NCBI GenBank assembly: GCA_949126835.1
Contig: OX421503.1
Coordinates: 5,481,457 to 5,545,456, forward strand
Length of the DNA stretch: 64,000 nt
Source: Anisus vortex
Taxonomy: Eukaryota; Mollusca; Gastropoda; Planorbidae
Direction: 5' to 3'
The stretch's first letter is position 1; each line of letters starts with the position of its first letter. This document shows positions 56,401 through 64,000 of this stretch, piece after piece. A program made the position numbers and the translations under genes. The notes under the pieces are model-generated. The model worked only from the letters and a program-made list of their open reading frames with translations. It was not told the DNA's origin and ran no database searches.

Positions 56401-56531
56401 TTCCAAAATAGTAATTAAAAAAACAACCATCACGAACAAATCAATGATTTTATCTATAAAAACTTATGATGTTTTAATTTTATTTTCTTTCTATTTGCAG
56501 AGAAGGATTAGAACATAAAAAATCAAAGTAA
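41374..56531 (+). CDS. Gene 2: complete type I membrane protein, paralogue of gene 1
   Basis: Eleven exons (41374-41452, 43605-43721, 44033-44229, 48037-48241, 50815-51020, 51400-51604, 53237-53557, 53658-53759, 54519-54564, 55680-55754, 56501-56531) join into one 1,584-nt frame, 527 residues. Order: signal peptide, short Cys-rich segment, B-A, B-A, C domain, transmembrane helix, 50-residue tail. All introns are GT-AG with consistent phases. The start has an upstream in-frame stop at 41344-41346 and a purine at -3. It is the tandem copy of the gene ending at 27280 or 33888. Family unknown to me; a cell-surface receptor role follows only from topology, glycosylation sites and paired cysteines. 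Confidence 0.85.
41453..43604. other. Gene 2 intron 1
   Basis: Contains the 42199-43379 transposon. At about 41750-42190, a degenerate stretch (LDFFKVKQKASKDIES on +) may be another hAT-type relic; not firm. Confidence 0.45.
42199..43379. mobile_element. Non-autonomous TIR transposon (1.18 kb)
   Basis: Inverted ends GGGGAGAGAGGGGCA / TGCCCCTCTCTCCCC are bounded by TA on both sides, so a TA target duplication is likely. Inside, the 'tatcaaYttgcccc' motif recurs at about 42975, 43003 and 43340, and a hairpin 'cttgccccgtgcaggggcaag'-type palindrome lies at about 42391-42411. No transposase frame. A TA duplication suggests the Tc1/mariner or a similar superfamily, but that is a guess. Confidence 0.72.
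43605..43721 (+). CDS. Gene 2 exon 2, small Cys-rich segment
   Basis: 117 nt, acceptor 'tttttag', phase 1-1, weak donor GTAGAG. It encodes about 39 residues starting CVVGQCENCFTWAAKC, then GGFRSQIVSKN. Four Cys in 16 residues are vaguely PSI-like but too short to assign. Because it is symmetric and exon 1 also ends in phase 1, the protein stays in frame with or without it, so it may be a cassette exon. Confidence 0.6.
43722..44032. other. Gene 2 intron 2
   Basis: 311 bp, AT-rich, nothing else seen. Confidence 0.5.
44033..44229 (+). CDS. Gene 2 exon 3, B module 1
   Basis: 197 nt, acceptor 'cattaacag', donor GTACGT, phase 1 to 0. It encodes MHFFSGIDLN, DRIILAGRFGV, a sequon (ENVT), FQWRDD and a final KYKD, matching the truncated B exon at 1-59. 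It lacks the Cys pair found in the second B modules. Confidence 0.85.
46401..46790 (+). other. Unidentified 129-codon open frame, probably repeat-derived
   Basis: The central part (NYSKGYDAKNLIECIVNRDKS then AAQVSARLDDGKWLKNRCK) looks protein-like and denser in GC than the intron. It has no splice partners in frame with gene 2. It is probably a scrap of a transposable element; no family recognised. Confidence 0.3.
47330..47505 (+). mobile_element. LINE reverse-transcriptase fragment
   Basis: The + strand encodes MQEKCREQQMPLYIAF, then DLTKAFDLVSRTGLFQIL, which is the RT motif with the catalytic FD block of CR1/Jockey-type LINEs. Stops on both sides; dead fragment. Confidence 0.75.
48037..48241 (+). 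CDS. Gene 2 exon 4, A module 1
   Basis: 205 nt, acceptor 'ttctacag', donor GTAAGT, phase 0 to 1. C-x9-C pair, VYLNIT (sequon), LSQAEIILKLFF strand, VLPIIY end. Closest to the A exon 899-1103 (shared CTE, ISC, YLN.TA, LSQA/ISQA, ILK). Confidence 0.88.
48575..49302 (+). repeat. Solo LTR related to the 4244-10861 element
   Basis: Starts TGTTACGTACTGG and ends AACGAGCC...ATACGTAATA, the same terminal blocks as the LTRs at 4244 and 10161. Flanked by the 4-bp target duplication GTTT (48571-48574 and 49303-49306). 728 bp, no interior. The middle is divergent, so it is an older or sister family. Confidence 0.8.
49395..49650 (+). mobile_element. LINE ORF2 C-terminal fragment
   Basis: The + strand encodes TILLTRLYWLPVNARNEYNV and ALHCHQCLYN, then LKELIKQYVWQRKLRSANSS. 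The LxWLPV block and the region after it are typical of the end of CR1/Rex1-type ORF2. In-frame stops present. Confidence 0.72.
49651..50814. other. Gene 2 intron 4, 3' part
   Basis: A more GC-rich patch lies at 49920-50200 with a 13-14 base C run near 50135. A CTAT-rich tract at 50500-50570 and a TA microsatellite at about 50636-50660. No coding exon. Confidence 0.5.
50815..51020 (+). CDS. Gene 2 exon 5, B module 2
   Basis: 206 nt, acceptor 'tctttacag', donor GTAAGA, phase 1 to 0. LTDVLDYVNVSLKYF (sequon NVS), SNFITSCKTGILAN, YRLILVGRVVF, TFQWKSE, final YID. Best match is gene 1's B module at 1616-1827. Confidence 0.88.
51021..51399. other. Gene 2 intron 5
   Basis: 379 bp, AT-rich, nothing else. 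Confidence 0.5.
51400..51604 (+). CDS. Gene 2 exon 6, A module 2
   Basis: 205 nt, acceptor 'ccctaacag', donor GTATGA, phase 0 to 1. KKISLNKCAGF with a C-x10-C pair, IYLNTT (sequon), KILLKIFVGEL, LPVIQ. Pairs with gene 1's exon 2969-3173. Confidence 0.88.
51605..53236. other. Gene 2 intron 6
   Basis: 1.6 kb; a degraded hAT-type MITE end near 52820-52895 ('gcgtgcccac', 'cgtgccataggttcgcc'). No coding signal. Confidence 0.45.
53237..53557 (+). CDS. Gene 2 exon 7, C domain
   Basis: 321 nt, acceptor 'tattacag', donor GTATAG, phase 1-1. MSLNGKPL, VLNFT (sequon), FQLCCES, PCYAIITPYEGKPIIE, KKCANYQ, FKLGYKICGMQDY, MHVHNM. Same cysteines and sequon as 12268-12579; three residues longer in the loop before FKLGY. 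Confidence 0.9.
53658..53759 (+). CDS. Gene 2 exon 8, transmembrane helix with internal lysine
   Basis: 102 nt, acceptor 'tttttag', donor GTACTT, phase 1-1. ETIPPY stalk, then KIALIVFCGLVILKLVSICI and KPMVAKT. A lysine sits in the inner half of the membrane span, unlike gene 1's uncharged helix. The helix still scores as membrane-spanning by eye. Confidence 0.85.
53760..54518. other. Gene 2 intron 8 with a MITE
   Basis: Contains the MITE at 54011-54197; nothing else. Confidence 0.5.
54011..54197. mobile_element. hAT-type MITE with perfect target duplication
   Basis: Starts CAGGGGTCGGCAATCC and ends CCACCCCCTG. The 8-bp duplication TTATAAGG is exact on both sides (54003-54010 and 54198-54205). 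Related to the copies at 1243 and 15038. Confidence 0.85.
54519..54564 (+). CDS. Gene 2 exon 9, cytoplasmic mini-exon
   Basis: 46 nt, acceptor 'tttaccag', donor GTCAGT, phase 1 to 2. It encodes SIKKPPSELNSRDT, with a KKPPSE proline-containing stretch. Confidence 0.72.
54565..55679. other. Gene 2 intron 9
   Basis: 1.1 kb, AT-rich, with a more GC-rich patch at 55140-55290 that I cannot assign. Confidence 0.4.
55680..55754 (+). CDS. Gene 2 exon 10, cytoplasmic mini-exon (acidic)
   Basis: 75 nt, acceptor 'tcttttcag', donor GTAAGA, phase 2-2. It encodes PFSRQIKEDDKISLDDNKEE and LPAE: charged, no tyrosine. Confidence 0.75.
55755..56500. other. Gene 2 intron 10
   Basis: AT-rich, nothing recognised. 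Confidence 0.4.
56501..56531 (+). CDS. Gene 2 exon 11, last coding exon
   Basis: 31 nt, acceptor 'ctatttgcag', phase 2. It encodes EGLEHKKSK and stops (TAA 56529-56531). Same length, phase and KKSK end as gene 1's last exon. Confidence 0.82.
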
Positions 56532-57620
56532 CAATATCAAAAATTGCATTTGAATGGTAGCCTACTAATTTTGAGTAATATGTGATGTATTTTTTAAAGG
56601 TTGAAATACTATGCTACTGTTGTTAATTTAAATATACCACTAATATTGTTTGTAATTGTAATTAATAGGATTTCTATGAAACTATTAATTTAACTATAAA
56701 ATTATTTTATTTGTTGTTGGTTGTATAATAATATAATTGTTTAGTATTAATTTTATTTGTACATTTTATTTTTTTTTAGAAATTTTTAGTCTGTTTTGTT
56801 TTTTAATTATTTAAAAAAATCAATATTTCAATATTGTAGTAAGCTAGTTTAATAATTTGGTTTTTATAATTTTTTTAATCTTGGGTTCCTTTTTTTTTTC
56901 CTGTTCGTTTTTAATTGCATATTATACACAATTTATATTCTAGGCTTTTCTATAGCTAGAGATACACAATTTATCAGAGATTTTTAAGAATTAGTGCTTA
57001 TGAGCATTTGTTTTGTAGAGTATTACGCAAAAGTCACATTTCACTATTAAATTCCGTATTCCCATCAACTAACCTTTAAGTCGTACCTGTTATGTTTTAA
57101 TAAGGGTGTCTAATAGATTATTCATTTCATTCAAATTTATCTTTAGACTATAATGCTATTTTTTTCATAAATTATAGTATAAGAATGATAAATAAGATAT
57201 TTAAAATTATATTTATAAAGGCATACATTAAATTTACTTTTTTTCATCATTAAATGAAACATAGCTAGGCCTATATTTTATTTCTGTAAAATGTTTCTAA
57301 TTATGTAAGATGTAGATGTCTAGACCAAGTATTTTTGTATTGCCATTTGAAGAAAGTTGGACCCTCGCAATGCCTTTTCTCATATTGTTTATTATGCACA
57401 TGTGTTTTTAACAAATATTTGTTATATATAAATTATATTGTTATATTAAATATAAAACTGTACTAACTGGATATTTTTGAATTCAATAAGGCTTTTGTGT
57501 GTGTGTGTGTGAATATGCACTAGGCTACATGACAATCAGAGTGAAAAGTAAACTTAAATAATAAACTATTTTAGAAGTGTGGTTGACGGATTCGCATTAT
57601 TTTGACATCTTAGCTTCAGT
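56532..57620. other. 3' UTR and intergenic sequence
   Basis: Very AT-rich. Candidate polyadenylation signals are an ATTAAA near 57247 and an AATAAA near 57559; neither is decisive. A short GT repeat lies at about 57497-57511. Confidence 0.4.
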
Positions 57621-57624
57621 AATG

Positions 57625-57970
57625 TGTTACAACCACTATCCCGTGGTTATCAGAGCCTGCACTTGATGCACTCGTTAGTCGTCTAGGGTTGACTTAATAG
57701 TAGTTGTGTTTCATCTGTACACTGCTCTCTTACCCAGAATTCAAACTCAATTATTGAAATCTGACAGTTCCTTCCACAAAAATTCAATTTTAAATTAGTA
57801 CTTGAAGATGAAAAGTATTCTAGCTCGTGGTGATATCGTGATATTATATTTTGATTAGACCTTCAAAAGATACAGTTAAATTTTAAGCAACTAGTCAATG
57901 CAAAGTAGTTCGTTAAATAAATATATTTAATCGAATTATATAAAATTATGTATAAGTAGTGTGCAATTCA
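57625..57970 (-). repeat. Diverged LTR fragment
   Basis: Begins TGTTACAACCACTATCC, followed by 'tggttatcagagcctg...ctcgttagtcgtctaggg', paralleling the LTRs at 20000, 24581 and 26450. The far end is not identifiable. Confidence 0.5.
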
Positions 57971-57982
57971 GACATCGAGAAT

Positions 57983-58215
<233 letters not shown>

Positions 58216-58944
58216 ATATATAAGCCTAATGAGATGGGACTACACGAAACGTCATAATAAAAACTGTCCAGCGGGCCTTGTTTTGGATCAAATAGTAGTC
58301 GGAAGGGCGGGAAACTATTCCACTACTGTGGCTGAAATTTAAGTATTTTCCTACTTTGTCCATTACAAAGGATGTTTTCTTAACATGATACCCCCCTGTA
58401 CACCTTTAATGGTATAACCCTATAAATTTGCATGTCCAAGAAAACGAATGAAATGCATAACCTTTATCGGTGATGTCGAATAAGGGGTCGTCCATTAATT
58501 ATGTCATCAAAATAAGTGGAAGGGTGGTCTGAAAATGTTTGACAATTATTGACATGGTGGAGGGAGGGGGGTGGTTAAGAAAAATTTGCGTCAACAATGT
58601 TACTTTTTATAATACATTTAAGAAATACGAAATGGAAACTAGTCGTTCGTTTCTATGACATACACTTATTCACCCCTAAACAGCCTATCATTTAATACTT
58701 TAATTGATTATGCTTATAATAAATCGCCAACTTTGTGTCCTAAAGATCAACTGTCTCCTTTCCGATCTGAATGATATAAAATTGAGAAGGCAGGCACACA
58801 ATGCAATTGGTCAAGGAATAATTGTGTTAATTATATATGTGTGTGTGAGAGAGATGAAATAGTGCACATGAAGGAGGGCGATGGGTGTACTTTTTTCTTT
58901 ATATTAACTGAAACGTTTAAATCAAGTCGATCAAATAGATCTAT

Positions 58945-59420
58945 TTATTCAATGGCATCCTTCCGTCTCGCGAGACGATGGTGCATCACCGTGATTCGAG
59001 GTTGCACTTCCTCGTGTGGCTGAGCAGGCCTATCCTTGAATGACAGTCTTTTTTACAGCCTTTGCACACGTGTTCTGTGGGTCCTATTTTTTCCGCTTTT
59101 CTTTTAGCCCTTTTATTTATGCTCTCCTCCATTCTATTTTCCTCTGCCGTTTTAACCCCTTTCCTGACAGCAGTGCGCCAGGTGGACCGATCCTCTGCCT
59201 TCTCCTCCCAGTCACTTGTACTTATTCTGGCTGCTCTCATGTCTCTCATACAGACATCTTTATAGCGGAGGCGTGGGCGACCTGTCTTTCTCTTCCCAGA
59301 TGCCAATTCTCCATATAGGAGGTCCTTTGGGATTCTGCCTGGACTCATTCTTCTTACATGTCCTAGCCATCTTAGGCGCCTTTCACTGAGGACTGCGAAC
59401 ATGCTTTGTGTTCTAGGTAT
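58945..59420 (-). mobile_element. LINE 3' fragment with ORF2 C-terminus
   Basis: The minus-strand frame 59402-58986 (138 codons) encodes RRLRWLGHVRRMSPGRIPKD, LLYGELASGKRKTGRPRLRY and YKDVCMRDM, and ends with a CCHC-type finger (CKGCKKDCHSRIGLLSH then RKC). This is the standard tail of animal LINE endonuclease-RT proteins. Intact to its stop, but everything upstream is missing (5' truncated). Confidence 0.82.
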
Positions 59421-59469
59421 TGATTAATAATTTTCTGAAAAATATTGTATGAGGTAAGAACGTAAAACT

Positions 59470-59808
59470 ATGAGTGGCGTAGTCAGGATTGCAAGGTGGT
59501 GGTGGCTAATAAGACAACGTAGGAGAAGTATGGGGACAGGGAAGCCAACGCTTTGTAAAGCCTAAAATGCGGGAGAAAATGCAAGTGAAAATAGTAAACA
59601 TACAGTGGAAATAGAAGGATAATTCACAGCTGGTGTACAGTGCCGCCCCAAATTATTCAAACATTGTATCAAAATATCAATAATGAAATGCTAAATTTAA
59701 TTCATTAAATATTTCTTTAACAATAAGAAGAAAAATAATAAACAAATATGGTTAAAATCATCGGATTGGAAACACCTTGTTACAATCTCCCCTCATGGCT
59801 ACGCCTTT
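59470..59808. mobile_element. MITE-like repeat (GGCGTAGYCAGG ends)
   Basis: Left 'gagtggcgtagtcaggattg', right 'catggctacgcctttacg', imperfect inverted repeats. The same end sequence occurs alone near 664 and 40753. Confidence 0.4.
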
Positions 59809-60069
59809 ACGAGTTATAGTCCATTTGAAATCGACTTGTAAAAAGTTTAAAAATTTATTAAAATTGATTATAGCCTTTTCAATCTAAATTCTATTTTAAG
59901 CATAAAAGCCAGCGTATAAAATTTGTTGAGTTAATATTGGAAGGGGAAGGGTGTGTTACCAAGTGTAGACATAATTATACAGAGGGGGGGGGGGCTCTGA
60001 AAGCTTGGGATGGGGGGAGGGAGTTAAACATTTCCTAAAAATTGTTGACGTAATTAGTGGCCTTCTCCT

Positions 60070-63000
60070 AACATAGTACCATAGCCTACTTGCCGTGTGT
60101 CATACATCTATGAGGTAAGCTTTTTATGGGTTAAATATATACTTAATTTGAAATACTTCTTTCTTTTTATAAATTTAGTTTAGGCGGTACACAACCTGTT
60201 ACAGTTTTGAAATGCATTGATATTGTAACGTTATATTTCGTGTATTTATCGTGTGTATAATAAGCTGAAAGCCAAAAAAAATAATTTTAGTTCATACATT
60301 TGTATTGCACCATATTACCATATGCTATTATTATTTAATTACAAATTAATATTTAATTTACTCAAATAGTTATAATAAAAATAGTTATATCAATAAATCA
60401 TCATGAAATTAGAAAAATCGACAACGAGCATTGCTATAGAATTTCATTATTTCTACATATTATGAGTATATTTATTGTCTTACAGAAAAAGAAATGTTTG
60501 ACTAAGCTTTTTAATCGTTAATGTGATGAAAATATTATTTTCTTGTAGCATAATGCTAAACTATGTTTTAGTTTTTTTTTGTGTTTTTTTTATTTTTTGT
60601 CTTCTATATTATTAGTTAAACGAAGCTTTTATTCTAAAATAGTGTCATGGTCCTAGTACTTAGCAACTGCTATCTAGGCAGGTTACAGTAAGTCAAAGTT
60701 CAGATCTTACATTTTGTATCGCCCAAACGCAAACGTATTTTTAACGCAGTTTAAAAGATAAGACCTTTTTCAATATATACAAGATAAACATTTTCTAGAA
60801 AAAATACATGCTCCAAATCAATCTTCTTATCTTTGATGTATTTCTATTCTACTGGCGTTGCGTATAATTTGTATAACTATTATAGAACCTTTTGACAGGT
60901 TTATCCAGAACTAGCTGATGTCATATGCCTAAAACGTATGTTTATACAAACTTTAACTGTAAGTTGTTTTTTTTGGGAAGGGAATGACACAATTATATAC
61001 GTTTTTCTTGGTGAGTCATGGTAAAGGAAATTTGAAAAAGCCACGTCAAAAAGTCTTATTTGATTGATGTATGTTTACTGCGCGTTGGTACTTTTGCGCA
61101 TTATTTCTCTTGTCGGTGGTAGCAAAGGTAAATTAGCTTTATATTATATGCATAAGATAACTTTAACTTCAATTTATCTTATCTTATCTTATGCATTACA
61201 GACGCTCCTTCTATAAAGACCATAATTGCGTCCTACGCTCATCCGTGGTCCAAGTCTAGTCTTGCATTTTTATTAATGTTTTAAATGATGTTAAGTTACT
61301 GGTTTTCCTGGTTTGTTCAGGCAACCCATTCCATTTACTTCGTTAGTTTCATTTATTTGATAATATTATTATACAGTCGATACGTTTGTTGGGATTATAA
61401 CTATTGACAACCTCATATCAGTAGGTCTACTGCATTACGATTTTCAGTAAAATTTTCATCTGGTTCAATTCTCTTTTAATTACCGAATTTAAACAATGCA
61501 GTTTTCAGTTTTGTTTTTTTAAACCAATCTAGTTTTCTTTCTACGCCAAATAATTCAGGAACGAATGTTAAAATTTAACATAAATTAAACTACTTATGTA
61601 TTCATTATTAGTAGGCCATATGTTTTCTGTTTCATTAATGATCACTATTTTGTATCTTAAAATTAGAACTGGAACCGCGCACAACCAGGATCCGGATGTT
61701 TTAGAAAATCCGTTCTAGTGATATACGTTTTTCAGGCATCCGGTTCTGGTAGTCTTAGGTGAGAAACTTTTTTTGTATTATCGTAATATCTAAATATATT
61801 GATTTGACATCTGCATGTATTATCGTAATATCTAAATATATTAATTTGACATATGCATGGCTTTATTTTAAAAATGCCTTTGGTTTTTACCTTGATCATT
61901 TTACGGCGTAAAAAATATTCTAGAGCAGGTTGATTTTCACGCTTGTCTTGCGATTGAGAAATACTACGTAGGCACACTGTTATAAAAAGGTTGTCGACTT
62001 TTGCCTTAATGCATTTATGTATTATCTATTAGTGTATCTATATATTACCATATCTCTGAATTACAATTTAAAAAAAAAGCATTACATATACACAGTGCTT
62101 TTTTTAAAAAAAATAGGTGCTGGTACTCAGTGATGGATTGCCTAACTTTTAAAGCAGTTTCGCATTTTATATTTTAACTCTTATTGCGCGCAATTTTAAA
62201 ATAATTCAATTTTAACAAATTAATAATATAGGCCTATTAAATAAACAATGAACGTTAAATTACAAGAAAATACAAAGTCAATTACAAAGAAAATATAACA
62301 AATCTAGGAATTTTTATTTAGAGAAGACATTTATTATATTCCATGCAAGTGAAATCATACAATTTGGAATTTACAGCACTTACATGTGTACTGCCTAAAA
62401 ATATTTGTAGTAGACAGTGTATGTGTTATCCGACTCCCATTGGTTAATTTAAAGACATACGACATTATTGTCTCATATTTTAATTTGCGATCACGCTTAA
62501 GGAATGTGACTTACCAAGCCAGAGGTTACGGAAACATGTGGTACACTTATAGACATGAACAAGTGCTGTTTAGAATTTAATTTGAAAGAGAAATTCTTAC
62601 ATTCAACAATAAAGTTAAAAAAAAGACAATGACACTGTTATATAAAAAAAAATAGTCTATAAGAGTTTTTTTTAATTTTTGGGAATGTAAAGTTTTACTG
62701 ATTTTGTTACCTTGTAACTTTTAGAGCATCAGAATGAGATAAAACATGTTCTTACTAGTGGTTCGTTCAGTCTGAAGAAATAAAAAAATATTTAAATCAG
62801 CAGGCCAGTATTTTAAATCCCCTGTCATTTCAGAATTTTTTTTTATTTTTGCAATCCTATTTATTAATTTTTCTTCGTCTACCGGACGGAGGACACAGGG
62901 CTAAAAAGGAGGACATTTTCTCCTTTTACCGGACGTCTGGTAACACAAGTCAGATGTGACTTATAGTGTTTTTATTTTTTTTTTTTTTCAAATTCCGAAT

Positions 63001-64000
63001 ATCACTTGTGAATTTGCGATATAAGCACATACAACAGCAAATGCAGTTGTTGCCGGTAGTTGTCGGCACAGATCTACATATTCGAAAAGAAAAAAAACAA
63101 CTAGAATTTCCTTACTGAAGCTGAACGCTCCTTTAACAGACAAACAGACCGTAAGGTTGCGAGATACTTGGACCTCAAAAGGAGGACACAGAGAGACAAA
63201 AAGAATGACATATTATTTAGTTTTGCACAATCCACAATCAGTTCATTTTTAATACATTATCTGCCAATAATTGTATATTAGTAAAACTGACTTAACATTT
63301 AATTTTATTTAGACTGAAAAGCAAAGTGGGCAATTAAAAAAAATAACTTTGCAGAGCATAGGTTCTATTCAAAAACGGTTAATTTATTTGCCGGACGTCT
63401 GTCAACCATAGATAGATGTGTCTGGGATTTTATTTATATTCTACAAATATTTTTTTAATGTGTGTGACTTATAGATATAATTTCCACTTATTTATATTAT
63501 AATTATAAAGGTATAAATTCATGACACTACAGCTTTTGACTTCTTCTAATCCAAATTCAACATTTTTTTAAAGATTTCACTACGTTCTAAGGATCAATGG
63601 TCCTTCGTATTATTTTTTTAGTAAAATCAAGGAAAATGTATCTTTTCCAAACAATAACTTACTTTGTCCGGGGGCGGAGAGTTGGAAAAGAAAATGGGTA
63701 AAAAAATCGAATTTTTAGAACCGAAAATAGGTTTTTTAGAAAAAGAAAGGATATTAACATCCCTAATGTGAAGTAGAAGACTGAAGTTAATAATAACGGA
63801 TTATTTAATTACTTCAAAGAATGGTTTACTCAAATATATTGTCCATAAACATAAATGTGCAGTCTTTTGAAATTTTATTTTTCGGTTTCGACCAAAGTTG
63901 TGGTTACATTTTTGGTTTCGGCTTCGGTTTTGGCCGAAAGTCAATGTATAATATTCGGTATAGTTTCGTTTTCGACCGAAACTAAAAATTTGGTTTCGAT
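60070..64000. other. Intergenic, no gene seen
   Basis: AT-rich with scattered repeat ends: 'ccggatcc...ccggttctgg' near 61690-61750, 'ccggacgtctggtaac' near 62880-62950 and again near 63395, and a 3' block from about 63715 rich in 'ttcggttt/aaaccgaaa' typical of degenerate transposon ends. Short open frames such as 62386-62580 show no support. Confidence 0.45.
61774..61857. repeat. Tandem duplication, 2 x 42 bp
   Basis: A 42-bp unit beginning 'tgtattatcgtaatatctaa' is repeated once with two differences. Confidence 0.85.

Larger units (their letters stand above)
58482..60069. mobile_element. Possible TIR element (AAGGGGTCGTCCATTAATTA ends), with nested insertions
   Basis: The left end AAGGGGTCGTCCATTAATTA is mirrored by 'tgacgtaattagtggccttctcc' at about 60045-60069. 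Each end carries an inner G-rich block ('gagggaggggggtgg' and 'gatggggggagggag'). The LINE piece 58945-59420 and another repeat 59470-59808 lie between. Pairing of these two ends as one element is inference. Confidence 0.4.

Noticed and set aside
62386..62580. 64-codon + strand frame near the window end
   Set aside because: Isolated, AT-rich, no flanking exons, signal peptide or motif.

Overview
The window looks like AT-rich nuclear DNA from a heterobranch, probably panpulmonate, gastropod. The basis is the short exon / long intron architecture, tRNA-derived SINEs carrying the 'acccagctctg...ggcggctg...tgctggccacac' signature that I associate with snail genomes, Gmr1-like Gypsy elements, CR1-like LINE debris and several hAT elements. 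Species assignment is inference. There is no bacterial or organellar gene, no CRISPR array and no rRNA or tRNA gene.

Two host genes lie head-to-tail on the + strand and are paralogues. Gene 1 (exons from before base 1 to 27280; 5' end outside the window) and gene 2 (complete coding region, 41374-56531, 11 exons, 527 aa) both encode type I single-pass membrane proteins of a family I do not recognise. The ectodomain is built from a two-exon module, 'B' (about 200 nt, phase 1 to 0) plus 'A' (205 nt, phase 0 to 1), present twice. It is followed by a conserved Cys-rich 'C' exon (phase 1-1), a transmembrane exon and a tail made of very small exons. Gene 2 also shows its signal-peptide exon and a separate small Cys-rich exon. 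The two genes share exon lengths, phases, cysteines and N-glycosylation sequons but are only about half identical in protein. This is what an old, diversifying tandem family of surface receptors would look like; an immune role is inference only.

The long introns are filled with mobile DNA. 4244-10861: a 6.6 kb LTR retrotransposon, Gypsy type but with integrase upstream of reverse transcriptase (Gmr1-like order), broken by two in-frame stops and one frameshift. 16543-19640: a 3.1 kb hAT-like DNA transposon with a perfect 8-bp target duplication and a frameshifted transposase. 20000 to about 22385, 24581-25243 and 26450-33760: three insertions of a second Gmr1-like family whose internal copies lack most of RT and RNase H. 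23380-24260, 47330-47505, 49395-49650 and 58945-59420: LINE fragments. 35041-36330: a hAT relic. 42199-43379: a TIR transposon without transposase. 48575-49302: a solo LTR. SINEs, MITEs and long TA microsatellites fill in.

The last exon of gene 1 occurs twice (27250-27280 and 33858-33888) inside a near-identical block of about 970 bp. The flanks read as a solo-LTR allele joined to a full-element allele, so this is either a haplotype misjoin in the assembly or a very young duplication. From 56532 to 64000 I see no gene, only transposon debris, a TA/GA microsatellite and low-complexity sequence.
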